NCBI GenBank assembly: GCA_947476275.1
Contig: CANJPQ010000018.1
Location: 1 to 64,000 of the forward strand
Direction of reading: 5' to 3'
Source of the DNA: Fidelibacterota bacterium
GTDB lineage: Bacteria; Pseudomonadota; Alphaproteobacteria; Rhodospirillales; Rhodospirillaceae
DNA length: 64,000 nucleotides
Made by a program: the position numbers and the translations under genes. Positions 28,775 to 38,326 of this stretch are shown piece after piece. The notes beneath the pieces are model-generated. The model saw only the letters and a program-made list of their open reading frames with translations, did not search any database and had not been told where the DNA came from. Numbering within the stretch: the stretch's first letter is position 1; each line of letters begins with the position of its first letter.

Positions 28775-30358
28775 GTGACGAAGCCTAAGGTTCTGATCAG
28801 CGATAAGTTGAGCGCGGCGGCGGTTGAGATCTTCAAGAACCGCGGCGTCGACGTTGACATCAAAACCGGGCTGAAGCCGGAAGAACTGCTCGCGATCATC
28901 AAGGACTACGACGGGCTGGCGATCCGCTCCAATACCAAGGTCACGAAGGCAGTTCTTGAAGCGGCAACGCGCCTGAAGGTTGTCGGCCGCGCCGGCATCG
29001 GCGTCGACAACGTCGATGTGGAAGCGGCGACATCCCGCGGCGTGGTGGTAATGAACACACCCTTCGGCAACGCGATCACCACCGCCGAGCACGCCATTTC
29101 GATGATGATGTCGCTCGCGCGCGACATTCCCGCCGCCAATGCCTCGACCCACGCCGGCAAGTGGGAAAAATCCCGGTTCATGGGGGTCGAGATTTACGGC
29201 AAGACGCTCGGCGTCATCGGGTGCGGCAACATCGGATCGATCGTGTGCGATCGCGCGTTGGGCCTGAAGATGAAGGTCATCGCCTACGATCCCTTTCTGT
29301 CGCAGCAGCGCGCAGATGACATCGGCGTGGAGAAGGGCGACCTGGAGGCGATCTTCGCGCGCTCCGACTTCATCACCCTGCACACGCCGTTGAACGAACA
29401 CACCCGGGGTATCATCGACGCGAAAAGCATCGCCAAGATGAAGAAGGGCGTACGCATCATCAATTGCGCGCGCGGTGGCCTGGTAGTCGAAGCCGACCTT
29501 AAGGCGGCGATCGAAAGCGGTCATGTGGCCGGTGCGGCCTTCGACGTGTTCGAGGAAGAGCCGGCGAAGACCAACATCCTGTTCGGGATGGAAAAGGTTG
29601 TGGCTACGCCGCACTTGGGCGCCTCCACCGACGAAGCCCAGGAGAACGTGGCGCTACAGGTGGCGGAACAAATCTCCGACTACCTGCTGACCGGTGCGGT
29701 GACCAACGCGCTCAACATGCCGTCGGTGTCGGCGGAAGATGCCCCGAAGCTGAAGCCCTATATGGGGCTGGCGGAACAACTCGGCAGTTTCGCCGGGCAG
29801 ATCACCAAGTCCGGGGTGAAGGAGATCACGATCACCTACGAAGGCCACGTTGCGGAGTTGAATACCCGTCCGCTCACGGCCGTCACACTCAAGGGCCTGC
29901 TCGGTCAGCTGATGGAGTCGGTCAACATGGTCAACGCGCCGCTGATCGCCCGCCAGCGGGACATCAAGGTGACGGAAGTGAAGCGCGAGACCCATCCGCT
30001 CTATCAGACCCTAATGACGCTCTGCATCGTCACCGAGCGCCAGACCCGCAGCGTCTCCGGTACGCTGTTCGGCGGCAGCCTGCCGCGGCTGGTGGACGTG
30101 AACGACATCCACATCGAGGCGGAAGTCGGCAAGCACATGCTGTACGTGATCAACGACGATAAGCCGGGCTTTATCGGCGCGCTGGGGACCATCCTGGGGC
30201 AGGCGGGGGTGAACATCGCTTCGTTCCACCTGGGCCGGGCGGCCGAGGGCGGCGCTGCGCTGGCGCTGCTGAACCTGGATCAGGCTGTGGATGAATCGGT
30301 CCGCGCCAAGGTCGAGGCCCTGCCGCAGGTGAAGCAGGTCCAAGCCCTGTCATTTTAA
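28775..30358 (+). CDS. serA: D-3-phosphoglycerate dehydrogenase
   Basis: SerA oxidises 3-phosphoglycerate, the first step of serine synthesis. The GTG at 28775 with GGAG eight bases before it gives 527 residues (another GTG at 28766 is possible). Family elements: KVLISDKLSAAAVEIF, LKVVGRAGIGVDNVDVEAAT, the NAD loop GVIGCGNIGSIVCDRAL (about 150), the catalytic Arg/Glu/His region and TPHLGASTDEAQENVA. A long C-terminal part has the intervening ASB domain and an ACT domain (MLYVINDDKPGFIGALGTIL), so it is the type 1 form that can be feedback-regulated by serine. Confidence 0.96.
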   Translation: MTKPKVLISDKLSAAAVEIFKNRGVDVDIKTGLKPEELLAIIKDYDGLAIRSNTKVTKAVLEAATRLKVVGRAGIGVDNVDVEAATSRGVVVMNTPFGNAITTAEHAISMMMSLARDIPAANASTHAGKWEKSRFMGVEIYGKTLGVIGCGNIGSIVCDRALGLKMKVIAYDPFLSQQRADDIGVEKGDLEAIFARSDFITLHTPLNEHTRGIIDAKSIAKMKKGVRIINCARGGLVVEADLKAAIESGHVAGAAFDVFEEEPAKTNILFGMEKVVATPHLGASTDEAQENVALQVAEQISDYLLTGAVTNALNMPSVSAEDAPKLKPYMGLAEQLGSFAGQITKSGVKEITITYEGHVAELNTRPLTAVTLKGLLGQLMESVNMVNAPLIARQRDIKVTEVKRETHPLYQTLMTLCIVTERQTRSVSGTLFGGSLPRLVDVNDIHIEAEVGKHMLYVINDDKPGFIGALGTILGQAGVNIASFHLGRAAEGGAALALLNLDQAVDESVRAKVEALPQVKQVQALSF

Positions 30359-30441
30359 CGCTTTTTTGCCCCCAAACCGGCTCATGACAAGGCGGGGAGG
30401 GCAGCGTATAACCGCGCGCTCCCCAGGACACCGGCCGGACC

Positions 30442-31596
30442 ATGAGCGATACCCCTAAGACCCTTTTGCCTGAAGGTCTGCACGACCTTCTGCCGCCCGA
30501 CGCCGCCTTCGAGGCGGAGGTGGTGTATCGGCTCGCCGGGAGTTTCGGCGCCAACGGCTATGACCTGGTGAAGCCACCGCTGGCCGAGTTCGAGGACACC
30601 CTGCTGGCCGGTGTCGGCACGGCCCTGCGCGAAAGCATTTTCCGCATGCCGGACCCAGTGTCGCACCGCACGCTCGGTTTCCGGGCAGACGTCACGACCC
30701 AGGTCGCGCGCATCGCGACGACGCGGCTGGCGTCCCGCCCGCGGCCTTTGCGTCTGATGTATTCAGCCCAGGTCTTGCGGGTGCGCGGCGATCAACTCGA
30801 GCCGGACCGTCAGTTCACCCAGGCCGGTATCGAACTTATCGGCGCCGAAAGCGGCGCAGCCGACGTCGAGGTGATCGTCGCCACCACGGAAGCGCTCGAC
30901 GCCATCGGCGTGAAAAATATTACGGTCGATCTCGCGCTGCCGACCCTGGTCCCGGCGATTCTCAAAGGCGCGACCGGCGTGCAGCAAGATCGTCTGCGGA
31001 CGGCGCTCGCGCATAAGGATGTGGCGGAGATCAAGATCGCAGGCGGCAGCGTCGGCGACATGTTGTGCAGTCTGGTGGAAGCCTCTGGCGTCTTCGCCAA
31101 CGCCAAGCAGAAGCTTGAAAAGCTCGCGCTACCGGCGGACGCCAAGGCCGAGTGGCTGGCGCTCGTCGCCGTTGCCGATGCCGTACGCGCTGCCGCGCCC
31201 GAGCTGGCGCTGACGGTAGATGCGGTGGAGAGCCGCGGCTTTGAGTATCACAGCGGCATCACATTCTCGATTTTCGCCAAGGGCGCGCAGCGCGAGATCG
31301 GTCGCGGTGGGCGCTATCGATTGAACCATGGCGACGGACGCTTGGAACCCGCGACCGGCGCGACACTGGTGGTCGACAATCTTCTGGGCGTGGTGCCACC
31401 GGCGCCTGCTGCCAAAAGTCTTTGGATGCCTGTGGGTACGCCGCGCGTCACCGTACGCGATTGGCAAGCGCAAGGCTGGAGCGTGGTCGTTGCTCTGCGC
31501 GGCGACGTCAACGCAGCGACCGATGCCGTACGTCTCGGATGCAGTCACTATCTCGACCGCGGCAAGGCGGTTGAAGCGAAGGGTCAGAAGTCATGA
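30442..31596 (+). CDS. hisZ: ATP phosphoribosyltransferase regulatory subunit HisZ
   Basis: HisZ is a catalytically inactive HisRS paralogue that joins short-form HisG in the first step of histidine synthesis. The 384-residue protein starts with [20 protein letters not shown] and has [19 protein letters not shown] and [20 protein letters not shown], the class II synthetase motif 2 equivalent, then [20 protein letters not shown] near 255. It lacks the HisRS anticodon domain. No hisG is seen in this window. The ATGA overlap with purA makes them coupled; serA-hisZ-purA order is common in this class. Confidence 0.92.
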   Translation: MSDTPKTLLPEGLHDLLPPDAAFEAEVVYRLAGSFGANGYDLVKPPLAEFEDTLLAGVGTALRESIFRMPDPVSHRTLGFRADVTTQVARIATTRLASRPRPLRLMYSAQVLRVRGDQLEPDRQFTQAGIELIGAESGAADVEVIVATTEALDAIGVKNITVDLALPTLVPAILKGATGVQQDRLRTALAHKDVAEIKIAGGSVGDMLCSLVEASGVFANAKQKLEKLALPADAKAEWLALVAVADAVRAAAPELALTVDAVESRGFEYHSGITFSIFAKGAQREIGRGGRYRLNHGDGRLEPATGATLVVDNLLGVVPPAPAAKSLWMPVGTPRVTVRDWQAQGWSVVVALRGDVNAATDAVRLGCSHYLDRGKAVEAKGQKS

Positions 31597-32882
31597 GCAA
31601 CGTCGCGGTCGTCGGCTCCCAGTGGGGTGACGAGGGCAAAGGCAAGATCGTCGATTGGCTCTCGGAACGCGCCGATATGGTGGTGCGCTTCCAGGGCGGT
31701 CATAACGCCGGCCATACGCTCGTGATCGGCGACAAGACCTACAAGCTGAGTCTGCTGCCCTCCGGCGTCGTGCGCGGCAAGCCTTCGTTCATCGGCAATG
31801 GCGTCGTGGTCGATCCGTGGGCGCTGCTGGCGGAGATCGAAAAGATCGGCGCGCAGGGCGTGAAGATCACGCCGGACCTACTCAAGATTGCCGACAACGC
31901 GACGCTGATCCTGCCGCTGCACAGCCACATTGATCGTGCGCGCGAGGCCGCCGCCGGCGCTGCGCAGATTGGCACAACGGGCCGCGGCATCGGCCCTGCT
32001 TACGAAGACAAGGTCGCACGCCGCGCGATCCGTGTGTGCGATCTCGCCGACGACGTCGCGATTGCGGCGAAGGTCGAACGTCTGCTCGCGCATCACAACG
32101 CGCTCCTGCGTGGACTCGGCCAGCCCGAACTCGACGCCGCGAGCCTGATCGCACAGCTCAAGGACGTCGCCCCGAAGATCCTGCCGTTCGCGGCGCCGGT
32201 CTGGGAAATACTGTCGGATGCCAAGAAGCGCGGTCGCCGGATTCTGTTCGAGGGCGCGCAAGGCGCCATGCTCGACGTCGACCACGGCACCTACCCCTAC
32301 GTCACCTCGTCCAACACCCTCTCCGGCCAGGCGGCCGTCGGGTCGGGGCTCGGCCCGGATGCGGTCGGATACGTCCTGGGAATCACCAAGGCCTACACGA
32401 CCCGGGTGGGGTCGGGGCCGTTCCCGAGCGAACTGACCGACGCCACCGGGCAGTTGCTGGGGGAGCGCGGCCATGAGTTCGGGACTGTAACGGGCCGCCG
32501 CCGTCGCTGCGGCTGGTTCGACGCGGTGCTGGTCCGCCAGGCGATCAAGACCGGCGGCATCACCGGCATCGCGCTCACCAAGCTGGACGTGCTGGATACC
32601 CTGCCGGAGCTCAAGGTGTGCGTCGGCTATGACCTGAAGGGTCAGAAAATCCAACGTTTCCCGTCGGGTATGTCGGATCAGGCGGCGATCACGCCGGTCT
32701 ATGAGACCATGAAGGGGTGGGAGTGCTCCACCCGCGGGGCCCGGAGCTGGGTCCAACTGCCGGCGGAAGCGATCAAGTACATCCGCCGCATCGAGGAGCT
32801 GATCGAGGCCCCGGTGGCTCTACTGTCGACCAGCCCAGAGCGCGAAGACACCATCCTGGTGCGCGACCCGTTTGTCGACTGA
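31593..32882 (+). CDS. purA: Adenylosuccinate synthetase
   Basis: PurA joins IMP and aspartate using GTP, the first committed step to AMP. The 429-residue protein has [20 protein letters not shown] (GTP loop, catalytic Asp13), [14 protein letters not shown] (His41), [40 protein letters not shown] and [14 protein letters not shown], all in standard order. A small hairpin AGCCC/GGGCT (32891-32906) follows the stop. Confidence 0.97.
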   Translation: MSNVAVVGSQWGDEGKGKIVDWLSERADMVVRFQGGHNAGHTLVIGDKTYKLSLLPSGVVRGKPSFIGNGVVVDPWALLAEIEKIGAQGVKITPDLLKIADNATLILPLHSHIDRAREAAAGAAQIGTTGRGIGPAYEDKVARRAIRVCDLADDVAIAAKVERLLAHHNALLRGLGQPELDAASLIAQLKDVAPKILPFAAPVWEILSDAKKRGRRILFEGAQGAMLDVDHGTYPYVTSSNTLSGQAAVGSGLGPDAVGYVLGITKAYTTRVGSGPFPSELTDATGQLLGERGHEFGTVTGRRRRCGWFDAVLVRQAIKTGGITGIALTKLDVLDTLPELKVCVGYDLKGQKIQRFPSGMSDQAAITPVYETMKGWECSTRGARSWVQLPAEAIKYIRRIEELIEAPVALLSTSPEREDTILVRDPFVD

Positions 32883-32918
32883 TGGTCCTAAGCCCTTGGT
32901 CGGGCTGACGGTAATTAG

Positions 32919-32933
32919 TTAACGCTTCGTTAA
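32919..32933. promoter_or_regulatory. CtrA-type binding site (TTAA-N7-TTAA) upstream of the pseudokinase gene
   Basis: TTAACGCTTCGTTAA fits the CtrA full-site consensus TTAA-N7-TTAA exactly and is also a perfect 6+3+6 inverted repeat. Its centre is about 91 bases before the ATG at 33017. CtrA is the alphaproteobacterial master response regulator of cell cycle and motility. Only the site is seen; no ctrA gene is in the window. Confidence 0.6.
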
Positions 32934-33016
32934 TCGCGTTGTCCTGAGGGATTTACTCCCGTATATTCCCAAGCGATCACCAGAAGGGTGGTCGACTTGT
33001 ACAGGACTGTGAGCCC

Positions 33017-35146
33017 ATGGCCGAACCGGCCTCGGACTTGCGCGAAGCGCCCCAGCGCGCCCCTGAGCCTGCGCTCGCACCAGCGGCAGCAGCGCCGGCG
33101 GCGGTGCCTAAAGCTGTCCCGCCTCCGGCTCCCGAGCCGTCGAAGGCGACGGGCACGTTTATCGTCGTCCGCGATCGCTACACGATCTATTGCGAAAAGG
33201 CGATCCCGTCGCTCGATATGCCGAATGCGACGGCGTACGAGGTGACGGATCGCAAGCAGGAAGGCCGCCCGCTTTACGCCCTCGTCGTGAAGACCGACAT
33301 GCCGCCGCGCATCGGCGCGATGCGCATCCTCAAGGGCCTTGAAATTCCGCACGTGCTGCATCTGGTCGACTGGGGAGTCGCGGAATGGCCGCCGGCGGAT
33401 CGCAAATGCGTCATCGTGATCTATCACCGGCCCATGGGTGGGCGCGTCATGGATTCCATGGGCGCGACATTTAGGCGCATCCCGGATCACCTGTTCGCCA
33501 AGAATATCATCAAGCCGTTGTCCGAAGGGCTGGTCGAACTCACGCTGAAGGGCATCACTCATCGCGCGATCCGTCCCGACAATCTCTATTTCATGGACGA
33601 AGCCCGCACCAACATCGTGCTGGGTGACTGTGTCACGTCGGCCCCCGGGCACGATCAGCCAGTGTCGGTGGAGCCGATCGAGTCCGGCATGGCGATGCCG
33701 TCGGGGCGCGGCGCGGGCAACTTCTACGACGACATGTACGCCTTCGGCGCGACGCTGCTGATGCTATCGCTCGGGCGCGACACGCTGGTAGGCGTGCCGG
33801 ATCAGGAGATTCTGCGCCGCAAGGTCACGGTCGGGTCTTACGCCACGCTGGTCGGCGAGGAGCGCGCGCCGGTTGCGGTGCTCGAGTGTTTGCGCGGCCT
33901 GCTGGCGGATGACCCCGATCAGCGCTGGCGCATCGAGAACATCGAACTCTGGCTGGCCGGCAAGCGTCTAACGCCGATCCAGGGAAAAGCCGAAGTGCAG
34001 GCGCGGCGCGCGTTGCGTCTGGGCGATCAGGAATTCAATTCCATTCGGCCGTTCAGCTACGCCATGTACGTCAATTGGGACAAGGCGATGACCGTGATCG
34101 CCGACGGTCAGTTGGAAATTTGGCTGCGCCGTCAGTTCGAGAACAACGAAATGGCGGATGCGGTGTCGGCGGCGATCAAGAATTCGCTGGCCATGCCGAG
34201 CGCCATGAAGGGCGAAGCGGACGACGTGCTGATCGCGCGCGTGCTGATAGTGCTCGATCCGCGGGCTCCGGTGCGCATGCGCGACTTCCGCGTCAACCTC
34301 GATGGTTTCGGGGCAGCCCTCGCCATCGCCATGCTGCGTCGAGACAAGCTCACGCCGTTCGCGGACTTCATCAACAAGGACCTGTGGCGTCACGCCATCG
34401 CAGCACAGCCCAAACTTAGCGCCGAACAGCAGCAGTTCGAGCAGGTGTTCCGGGATCTGAAGAACTACATCAAAGACACGACCATGGGCGACGGCGTTGA
34501 GCGCTGCGTCTACGAACTGAACGAGTGGCAGTTCTGCATGAGCCCGCTGCTCGCCAGTCAGTACGTGATGGAAGTGAAAGGCATCCTGCCGGCGCTCGAC
34601 AATGCAGCTAAGTCGGTCAACACCAAGATGTGGCCGATCGACCGCCACGTCGCGGCGTTCCTTCGCGCGCGCTATGCTAAGGGCACCCAGGCACAGCTCG
34701 ACTCCATGAACGATCAGCGCACGGAGCGCGCGACCATCGGCATGTTGAGCACGTTGGCGATTGTGCAATGGCGTCTCGGGCCGGAGGCGCTGTACGGCCT
34801 GGCGAGCTGGGTCGGCGGGCTAATGGGGCCGGTGATCAACAGCTACCAGAACCGCAACAAGCGGCGGGACCTGGAAAAGGACATCCCGAAGTTCGTGCGC
34901 AAGGGCAATCTCGCGGAGTTGTACAACTATCTCGACAATCCGGAGGAACGGCAGCGCGACGGCGAGGGGTTCAACTGGGCGCGCGCTGAGTTCTCCGCCG
35001 CCGACAAGCAGATTTACGACCTTGAGCACGGCCAATTCGACCGGCAGGAATCCGCAATGAAGCTCGGCCGCCAGGCCGGCGCGGTCTGCGCCGTGGCGGT
35101 CATGACGCTGACGCTTATCGGCTGCATCCTCAGCAAGGTGATGTAG
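33017..35146 (+). CDS. Predicted membrane-anchored pseudokinase (Ser/Thr kinase-like fold)
   Basis: The 709-residue protein starts with a Pro/Ala-rich stretch (about 1-45), followed by a protein-kinase-like domain (about 50-320). Landmarks: a Lys in LYALVVKT (Lys92, VAIK position), the catalytic loop THRAIRPDNLYF (residues 181-192), where HRD is HRA (Ala184 for the catalytic Asp) while Asn189 is kept, NIVLGDC in place of DFG (Asp204 kept), the alpha-F helix FYDDMYAFGATLLMLSLG and the late Arg in DDPDQRW. There is no Gly-rich loop. About 330 residues of helical sequence of unknown type follow, ending in one membrane segment (about 686-705). Loss of the catalytic base suggests a pseudokinase. 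It lies 134 bp after purA behind a CtrA-like site, and the membrane protein gene starts two bases after its stop. Confidence 0.7.
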   Translation: MAEPASDLREAPQRAPEPALAPAAAAPAAVPKAVPPPAPEPSKATGTFIVVRDRYTIYCEKAIPSLDMPNATAYEVTDRKQEGRPLYALVVKTDMPPRIGAMRILKGLEIPHVLHLVDWGVAEWPPADRKCVIVIYHRPMGGRVMDSMGATFRRIPDHLFAKNIIKPLSEGLVELTLKGITHRAIRPDNLYFMDEARTNIVLGDCVTSAPGHDQPVSVEPIESGMAMPSGRGAGNFYDDMYAFGATLLMLSLGRDTLVGVPDQEILRRKVTVGSYATLVGEERAPVAVLECLRGLLADDPDQRWRIENIELWLAGKRLTPIQGKAEVQARRALRLGDQEFNSIRPFSYAMYVNWDKAMTVIADGQLEIWLRRQFENNEMADAVSAAIKNSLAMPSAMKGEADDVLIARVLIVLDPRAPVRMRDFRVNLDGFGAALAIAMLRRDKLTPFADFINKDLWRHAIAAQPKLSAEQQQFEQVFRDLKNYIKDTTMGDGVERCVYELNEWQFCMSPLLASQYVMEVKGILPALDNAAKSVNTKMWPIDRHVAAFLRARYAKGTQAQLDSMNDQRTERATIGMLSTLAIVQWRLGPEALYGLASWVGGLMGPVINSYQNRNKRRDLEKDIPKFVRKGNLAELYNYLDNPEERQRDGEGFNWARAEFSAADKQIYDLEHGQFDRQESAMKLGRQAGAVCAVAVMTLTLIGCILSKVM

Positions 35147-35148
35147 TC

Positions 35149-35673
35149 ATGAAGCGCAGCAAATTCCTGCTCTATACCCTGATCGCGCTGCCGATCGGCG
35201 CTATGATCATCCCGACGGTGGTCGTGCTCAGCGTCGCGCTGGTGCCGACCGCGGTCGCGTTCATCATGGAGCGCAAGAAGGGATTCTACGGCGGTATCAC
35301 GGTCGGCGCGCTCAATCTGGCCGGGACGGCGCCGTACCTCGCGGACCTTTGGTTCAAGGGCCACACGGTCGATGCGGCCATCGGCATCATCACCAGCGTC
35401 CTGGCATGGGCGGCGTTCTACGGCGCGGCGGCGGTGGGCTGGGCAATCTACGCCGTGACTCCAAACCTCGTCAGTTCGTTCATGGCGATGACCGCCGGCC
35501 GCCAGATCACGACTCTGCGCGCACGCCAGCGCGAACTGGTGCAGACCTGGGGCCCGGACGTGGAAATCGTCTATGAGCCCGAACACGTGAAGGCACAGAA
35601 CGCCATGTCGGGGAATAAGTCGACCTCGATGGGCAACCAGTCGCAGGTCGCAGCACCCGCGGGTCTCGAATAA
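35149..35673 (+). CDS. Small integral membrane protein paired with the pseudokinase
   Basis: The 174-residue protein has predicted membrane segments at about 6-40 (LLYTLIALPIGAMIIPTVVV and VLSVALVPTAVAFIM, one long or two short helices), 50-64 and 74-102 (AAIGIITSVLAWAAFYGAAA onward). The C-terminus is hydrophilic: FMAMTAGRQITTLRARQREL, VEIVYEPEHVKAQ and a Ser/Asn-rich end. I do not recognise a family. Two bases separate it from the pseudokinase gene, so the two proteins are made together and may form a complex. It ends tail-to-tail with rluD with no space at all between the stop codons. Confidence 0.7.
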   Translation: MKRSKFLLYTLIALPIGAMIIPTVVVLSVALVPTAVAFIMERKKGFYGGITVGALNLAGTAPYLADLWFKGHTVDAAIGIITSVLAWAAFYGAAAVGWAIYAVTPNLVSSFMAMTAGRQITTLRARQRELVQTWGPDVEIVYEPEHVKAQNAMSGNKSTSMGNQSQVAAPAGLE

Positions 35674-36636
35674 TCAGAGCTTCTTGAGCGCCGCGACCAA
35701 CGCCGCGAAGTCCGCCGGCGGAGCACGTTCGAACCGCAGTTCCTCGCCGGTTAACGGGTGGATGAAGCCAAGGGTGGCCGCATGCAGCGCCTGGCGCTTG
35801 AAGGCGCTCACCGTGGCGAAGACGTCCGCCGGTGCGGTCTTCGGTAGCAGCTTTCGCCCGCCGCCATACACCGGATCGCCGATCAGCGGGTGACCGCGCG
35901 AACTCATGTGGACGCGGATCTGGTGCGTGCGTCCCGTCATTAGGCGGCACTCGACATGCGCGGCAACGGTGCCGAACGTGGCGCGTGTCAGGAAGGATGT
36001 TTCCGCCTCCTTGCCGCCCCGGCGCACGATGGCCATCTTCTGCCGGTTGTGGGGGCTGCGGCCGATGGCGCCGACGATCGTGCCCTTGCGTGGGGACGGG
36101 ATGCCCCACACCACCGCGTCATAGTGCCGATCGATGTCGTGGGCGGCGAACTGGGCGGCGAGCCCGGCGTGCGCCTGTTCGCTCTTCGCGGCGACGATCA
36201 GTCCGCTGGTGTCCTTGTCGATGCGATGGACGATGCCGGGACGCGCGACGCCGCCGATGCCGCGCAAGGAGTCGCCGCAGTGGGCGAGCAGGGCGTTGAC
36301 CAGGGTGCGGTCCGGGCTGCCGGCGGCGGGATGGACCACAAGCCCGGCGGGTTTGTTGACGACGATCAATTCGTCGTCCTCGAACACGACGTCGAGGGCG
36401 ATGGCTTGTGCTTCGATGCCCAGCGGCGTGGGGGCGGGGATATCCACGGTGTAGATCTCGCCGGCTTTAACCTTCACCGCCGCATCGGTAACGGGCTGGC
36501 CCGCGCGCGTCACCGCGCCTTCGGCAATCAGGCCTTGAAGCCGCGCGCGCGACAAGCCGTCCAGCGTGTCCGTCAGCCAGCGGTCCAGCCGGGTGCCCGC
36601 GGCCTCCTCGGGGACGGTGGCGAAGTGTTCACGCAC
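35674..36636 (-). CDS. rluD: RluA/RluD family 23S rRNA pseudouridine synthase
   Basis: RluD-type enzymes make pseudouridines in helix 69 of 23S rRNA. I choose the GTG at 36636 (GGGAG nine bases upstream), giving 320 residues starting VREHFATVPEEAAGTRLDRWL. A longer frame from the ATG at 36678 would overlap the start of the divergent JAMM gene. An N-terminal S4 RNA-binding domain (LDGLSRARLQGLIAEGAVTR) is followed by the catalytic domain with VVNKPAGLVVHPAAGS, GIVHRIDKDTSGLIVAAKS (catalytic Asp) and RLMTGRTHQIRVHMSSRGHP. RluC- or RluA-type specificity cannot be fully excluded. Confidence 0.88.
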   Translation of the reverse strand: MREHFATVPEEAAGTRLDRWLTDTLDGLSRARLQGLIAEGAVTRAGQPVTDAAVKVKAGEIYTVDIPAPTPLGIEAQAIALDVVFEDDELIVVNKPAGLVVHPAAGSPDRTLVNALLAHCGDSLRGIGGVARPGIVHRIDKDTSGLIVAAKSEQAHAGLAAQFAAHDIDRHYDAVVWGIPSPRKGTIVGAIGRSPHNRQKMAIVRRGGKEAETSFLTRATFGTVAAHVECRLMTGRTHQIRVHMSSRGHPLIGDPVYGGGRKLLPKTAPADVFATVSAFKRQALHAATLGFIHPLTGEELRFERAPPADFAALVAALKKL

Positions 36637-36676
36637 GCGGCTTGCTCCCGGCGCCCGGCACAGCGAACATGGCGCC

Positions 36677-37102
36677 ATGACCCATCGGGTGCTTCTGACC
36701 ACGGCGCAGTTGGCGCAGATTCGGACTGCCGCCGAGGCCGCGTTCCCCGAGGAATGCTGTGGCTTGCTTGTGGGGACGAGCACCGCCGCGGGTGTGCTCG
36801 TCGCAGACGTAATTGCCGCCGCCAACGTCGCTGAAGACCGGACCCGCCGCTTCGCCATCGATCCGCAGGCGCAGTTCGACCTCATGCGCCGGTTGCGGGG
36901 TCGCGCGCTGCAGGTAGTTGGTCACTATCATTCCCATCCCAACGGTATGTCCGAGCTTTCGAGTCACGATCGCGCCATGGCTCACGATCCCGCGGTGGTC
37001 TGGATTGTGATGCCGGTCGCTGACGCCCGGGCCGGCGCACCGCGCGCCTTCCGGTGCACGGCCGCCGATGCGGTGGCCGAATTGGCCATCGATGTAATCT
37101 AA
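36677..37102 (+). CDS. JAMM/MPN+ family metallopeptidase (Mov34/PAD-1 type)
   Basis: The 141-residue protein has all zinc-site residues of the JAMM motif: Glu25/26 in FPEECCGLLVG, and His85-x-His87-x10-Asp98 in HYHSHPNGMSELSSHD. The spacing is exactly that of active JAMM proteases, which remove ubiquitin-like tails or release thiocarboxylated sulfur-carrier proteins in bacteria. Free-standing versions of this length are often linked to ThiS/MoaD-like sulfur carriers, but none is adjacent here. It is divergent from rluD. The next gene is 132 bp away. Confidence 0.88.
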   Translation: MTHRVLLTTAQLAQIRTAAEAAFPEECCGLLVGTSTAAGVLVADVIAAANVAEDRTRRFAIDPQAQFDLMRRLRGRALQVVGHYHSHPNGMSELSSHDRAMAHDPAVVWIVMPVADARAGAPRAFRCTAADAVAELAIDVI

Positions 37103-37234
37103 CCACCGTACAGGCGTAGGACAGGAACGCCAACCGCCTCAATTACATGCCGGCGGTGTGGCGCCTCGTTGTGACGGGGGCGCCGTATCTGGCAAGATGG
37201 CGTGGAGGCCAACCGGCAGGGGAACAAGGGGAAC

Positions 37235-38323
37235 ATGAGCAAGGTATCGCGGCGGATCGTACTCGGCGGCACCACCAGCGCGGCATTTGCAGGTCTCATC
37301 AGACCTGCCGCGGCAGCGGAAGGTCGGCCTTTGCGCCTGGCGGCGAACGAAAACCCCTATGGACCCTGCGAGAGCGCCAAACAGGCGATGGCCGCGGCGA
37401 TGGCCGATGGCTGGATGTACGACGTCGAAGATGTCGGCACGCTCGTGCGGTTGATCGCGGAGCGGGAAGGGGTGAGGCCGGAGAACGTCCTCATCACCGA
37501 AGGATCGGGCGAGCTTCTGAAGATCGCCGGGCTGGCCTACGGCAGCAACGGCGCTGAGGTTGTCTCGGCGTATCCGACGTTCAATCAATTGCAGGACTAC
37601 GCTGTGCGCACGGGCGGCCGGTTGCTCAACGTGGAACTCGACAAGGATATGCGTCACGACCTCGCGGCGATGGAAGGTCGCGTGACGAACCGCACGGGCA
37701 TTGTCTACGTCTGCAATCCGAACAATCCGACCGGGACGATGGTCGCGCCGGACAAGCTGCGCAGCTTCATCAATGCCGTGTCCAACCGGGCGATCGTGCT
37801 GGTGGACGAAGCCTACCTCGACCTGTGCGACGACCCGGCCAAGAACGGGATGATCGATCAGGTGAAGGCCGGCAAGAACGTCATCATCGCACGCACATTC
37901 TCGAAGGTGCACGGCATGGCGGGTTTGCGCGTGGGCTACGGCCTGGCCCGGCCCGACATCATCGCGCGGCTGAAGGAACTCACCACGTCCTCGCCCAACC
38001 GCATGGGTCTGAAAGCGGCAATCGCCAGTTACCAGGATCTCGCTTTCCAGGCCGAGAGCCGGAAACTCGTGCGCCAAGCGGTTGCTCAAACCACTGCGGT
38101 GGTGAAGGAACTGGGCCTGCCGTACGCGCCCAGCCAGACAAACTTCATCTTCTTCGATACCGGTCGCCCATTGACGCTGTATCTCGCCGGCATGCGGGAT
38201 ATGAACATTCAGGTCGGGCGGCCGTTTCCGCCTTACACGACATGGGCGCGCGTGAGCATGGGGCGCGTCGAGCAGATGCCGATGTTCTTCGACGCCATGC
38301 GGACGTATTTCAAGAAGGCCTAA
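37235..38323 (+). CDS. Tat-exported HisC-like aminotransferase (class I/II)
   Basis: The ATG at 37235 follows AAGGGG by five bases and gives 362 residues. The N-terminus KVSRRIVLGGTTSAAFAG with AAAAEG is a twin-arginine-type signal, so the enzyme should act in the periplasm. The rest matches histidinol-phosphate aminotransferase-like PLP enzymes: LRLAANENPYGPCESAKQAM, ENVLITEGSGELLKIAGLAY, YVCNPNNPTGTMV, IVLVDEAYLDL, the PLP lysine in RTFSKVHGMAGLRVGYG and a final Arg in TWARVSMG for the carboxylate. Exported versions occur in some Alpha- and Betaproteobacteria; the substrate is unknown. The racemase-family gene starts three bases after its stop. Confidence 0.8.
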   Translation: MSKVSRRIVLGGTTSAAFAGLIRPAAAAEGRPLRLAANENPYGPCESAKQAMAAAMADGWMYDVEDVGTLVRLIAEREGVRPENVLITEGSGELLKIAGLAYGSNGAEVVSAYPTFNQLQDYAVRTGGRLLNVELDKDMRHDLAAMEGRVTNRTGIVYVCNPNNPTGTMVAPDKLRSFINAVSNRAIVLVDEAYLDLCDDPAKNGMIDQVKAGKNVIIARTFSKVHGMAGLRVGYGLARPDIIARLKELTTSSPNRMGLKAAIASYQDLAFQAESRKLVRQAVAQTTAVVKELGLPYAPSQTNFIFFDTGRPLTLYLAGMRDMNIQVGRPFPPYTTWARVSMGRVEQMPMFFDAMRTYFKKA

Positions 38324-38326
38324 GGC

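Noticed and set aside
27392-29614. A 740-codon minus-strand frame opposite serC and serA
   Set aside because: Same reason; both sense genes are certain, and the antisense product is a low-complexity His/Arg/Asp sequence.
32891-32906. Terminator after purA (AGCCC/GGGCT hairpin)
   Set aside because: The 5-bp stem is short and has no T run, so it is not listed as a terminator.
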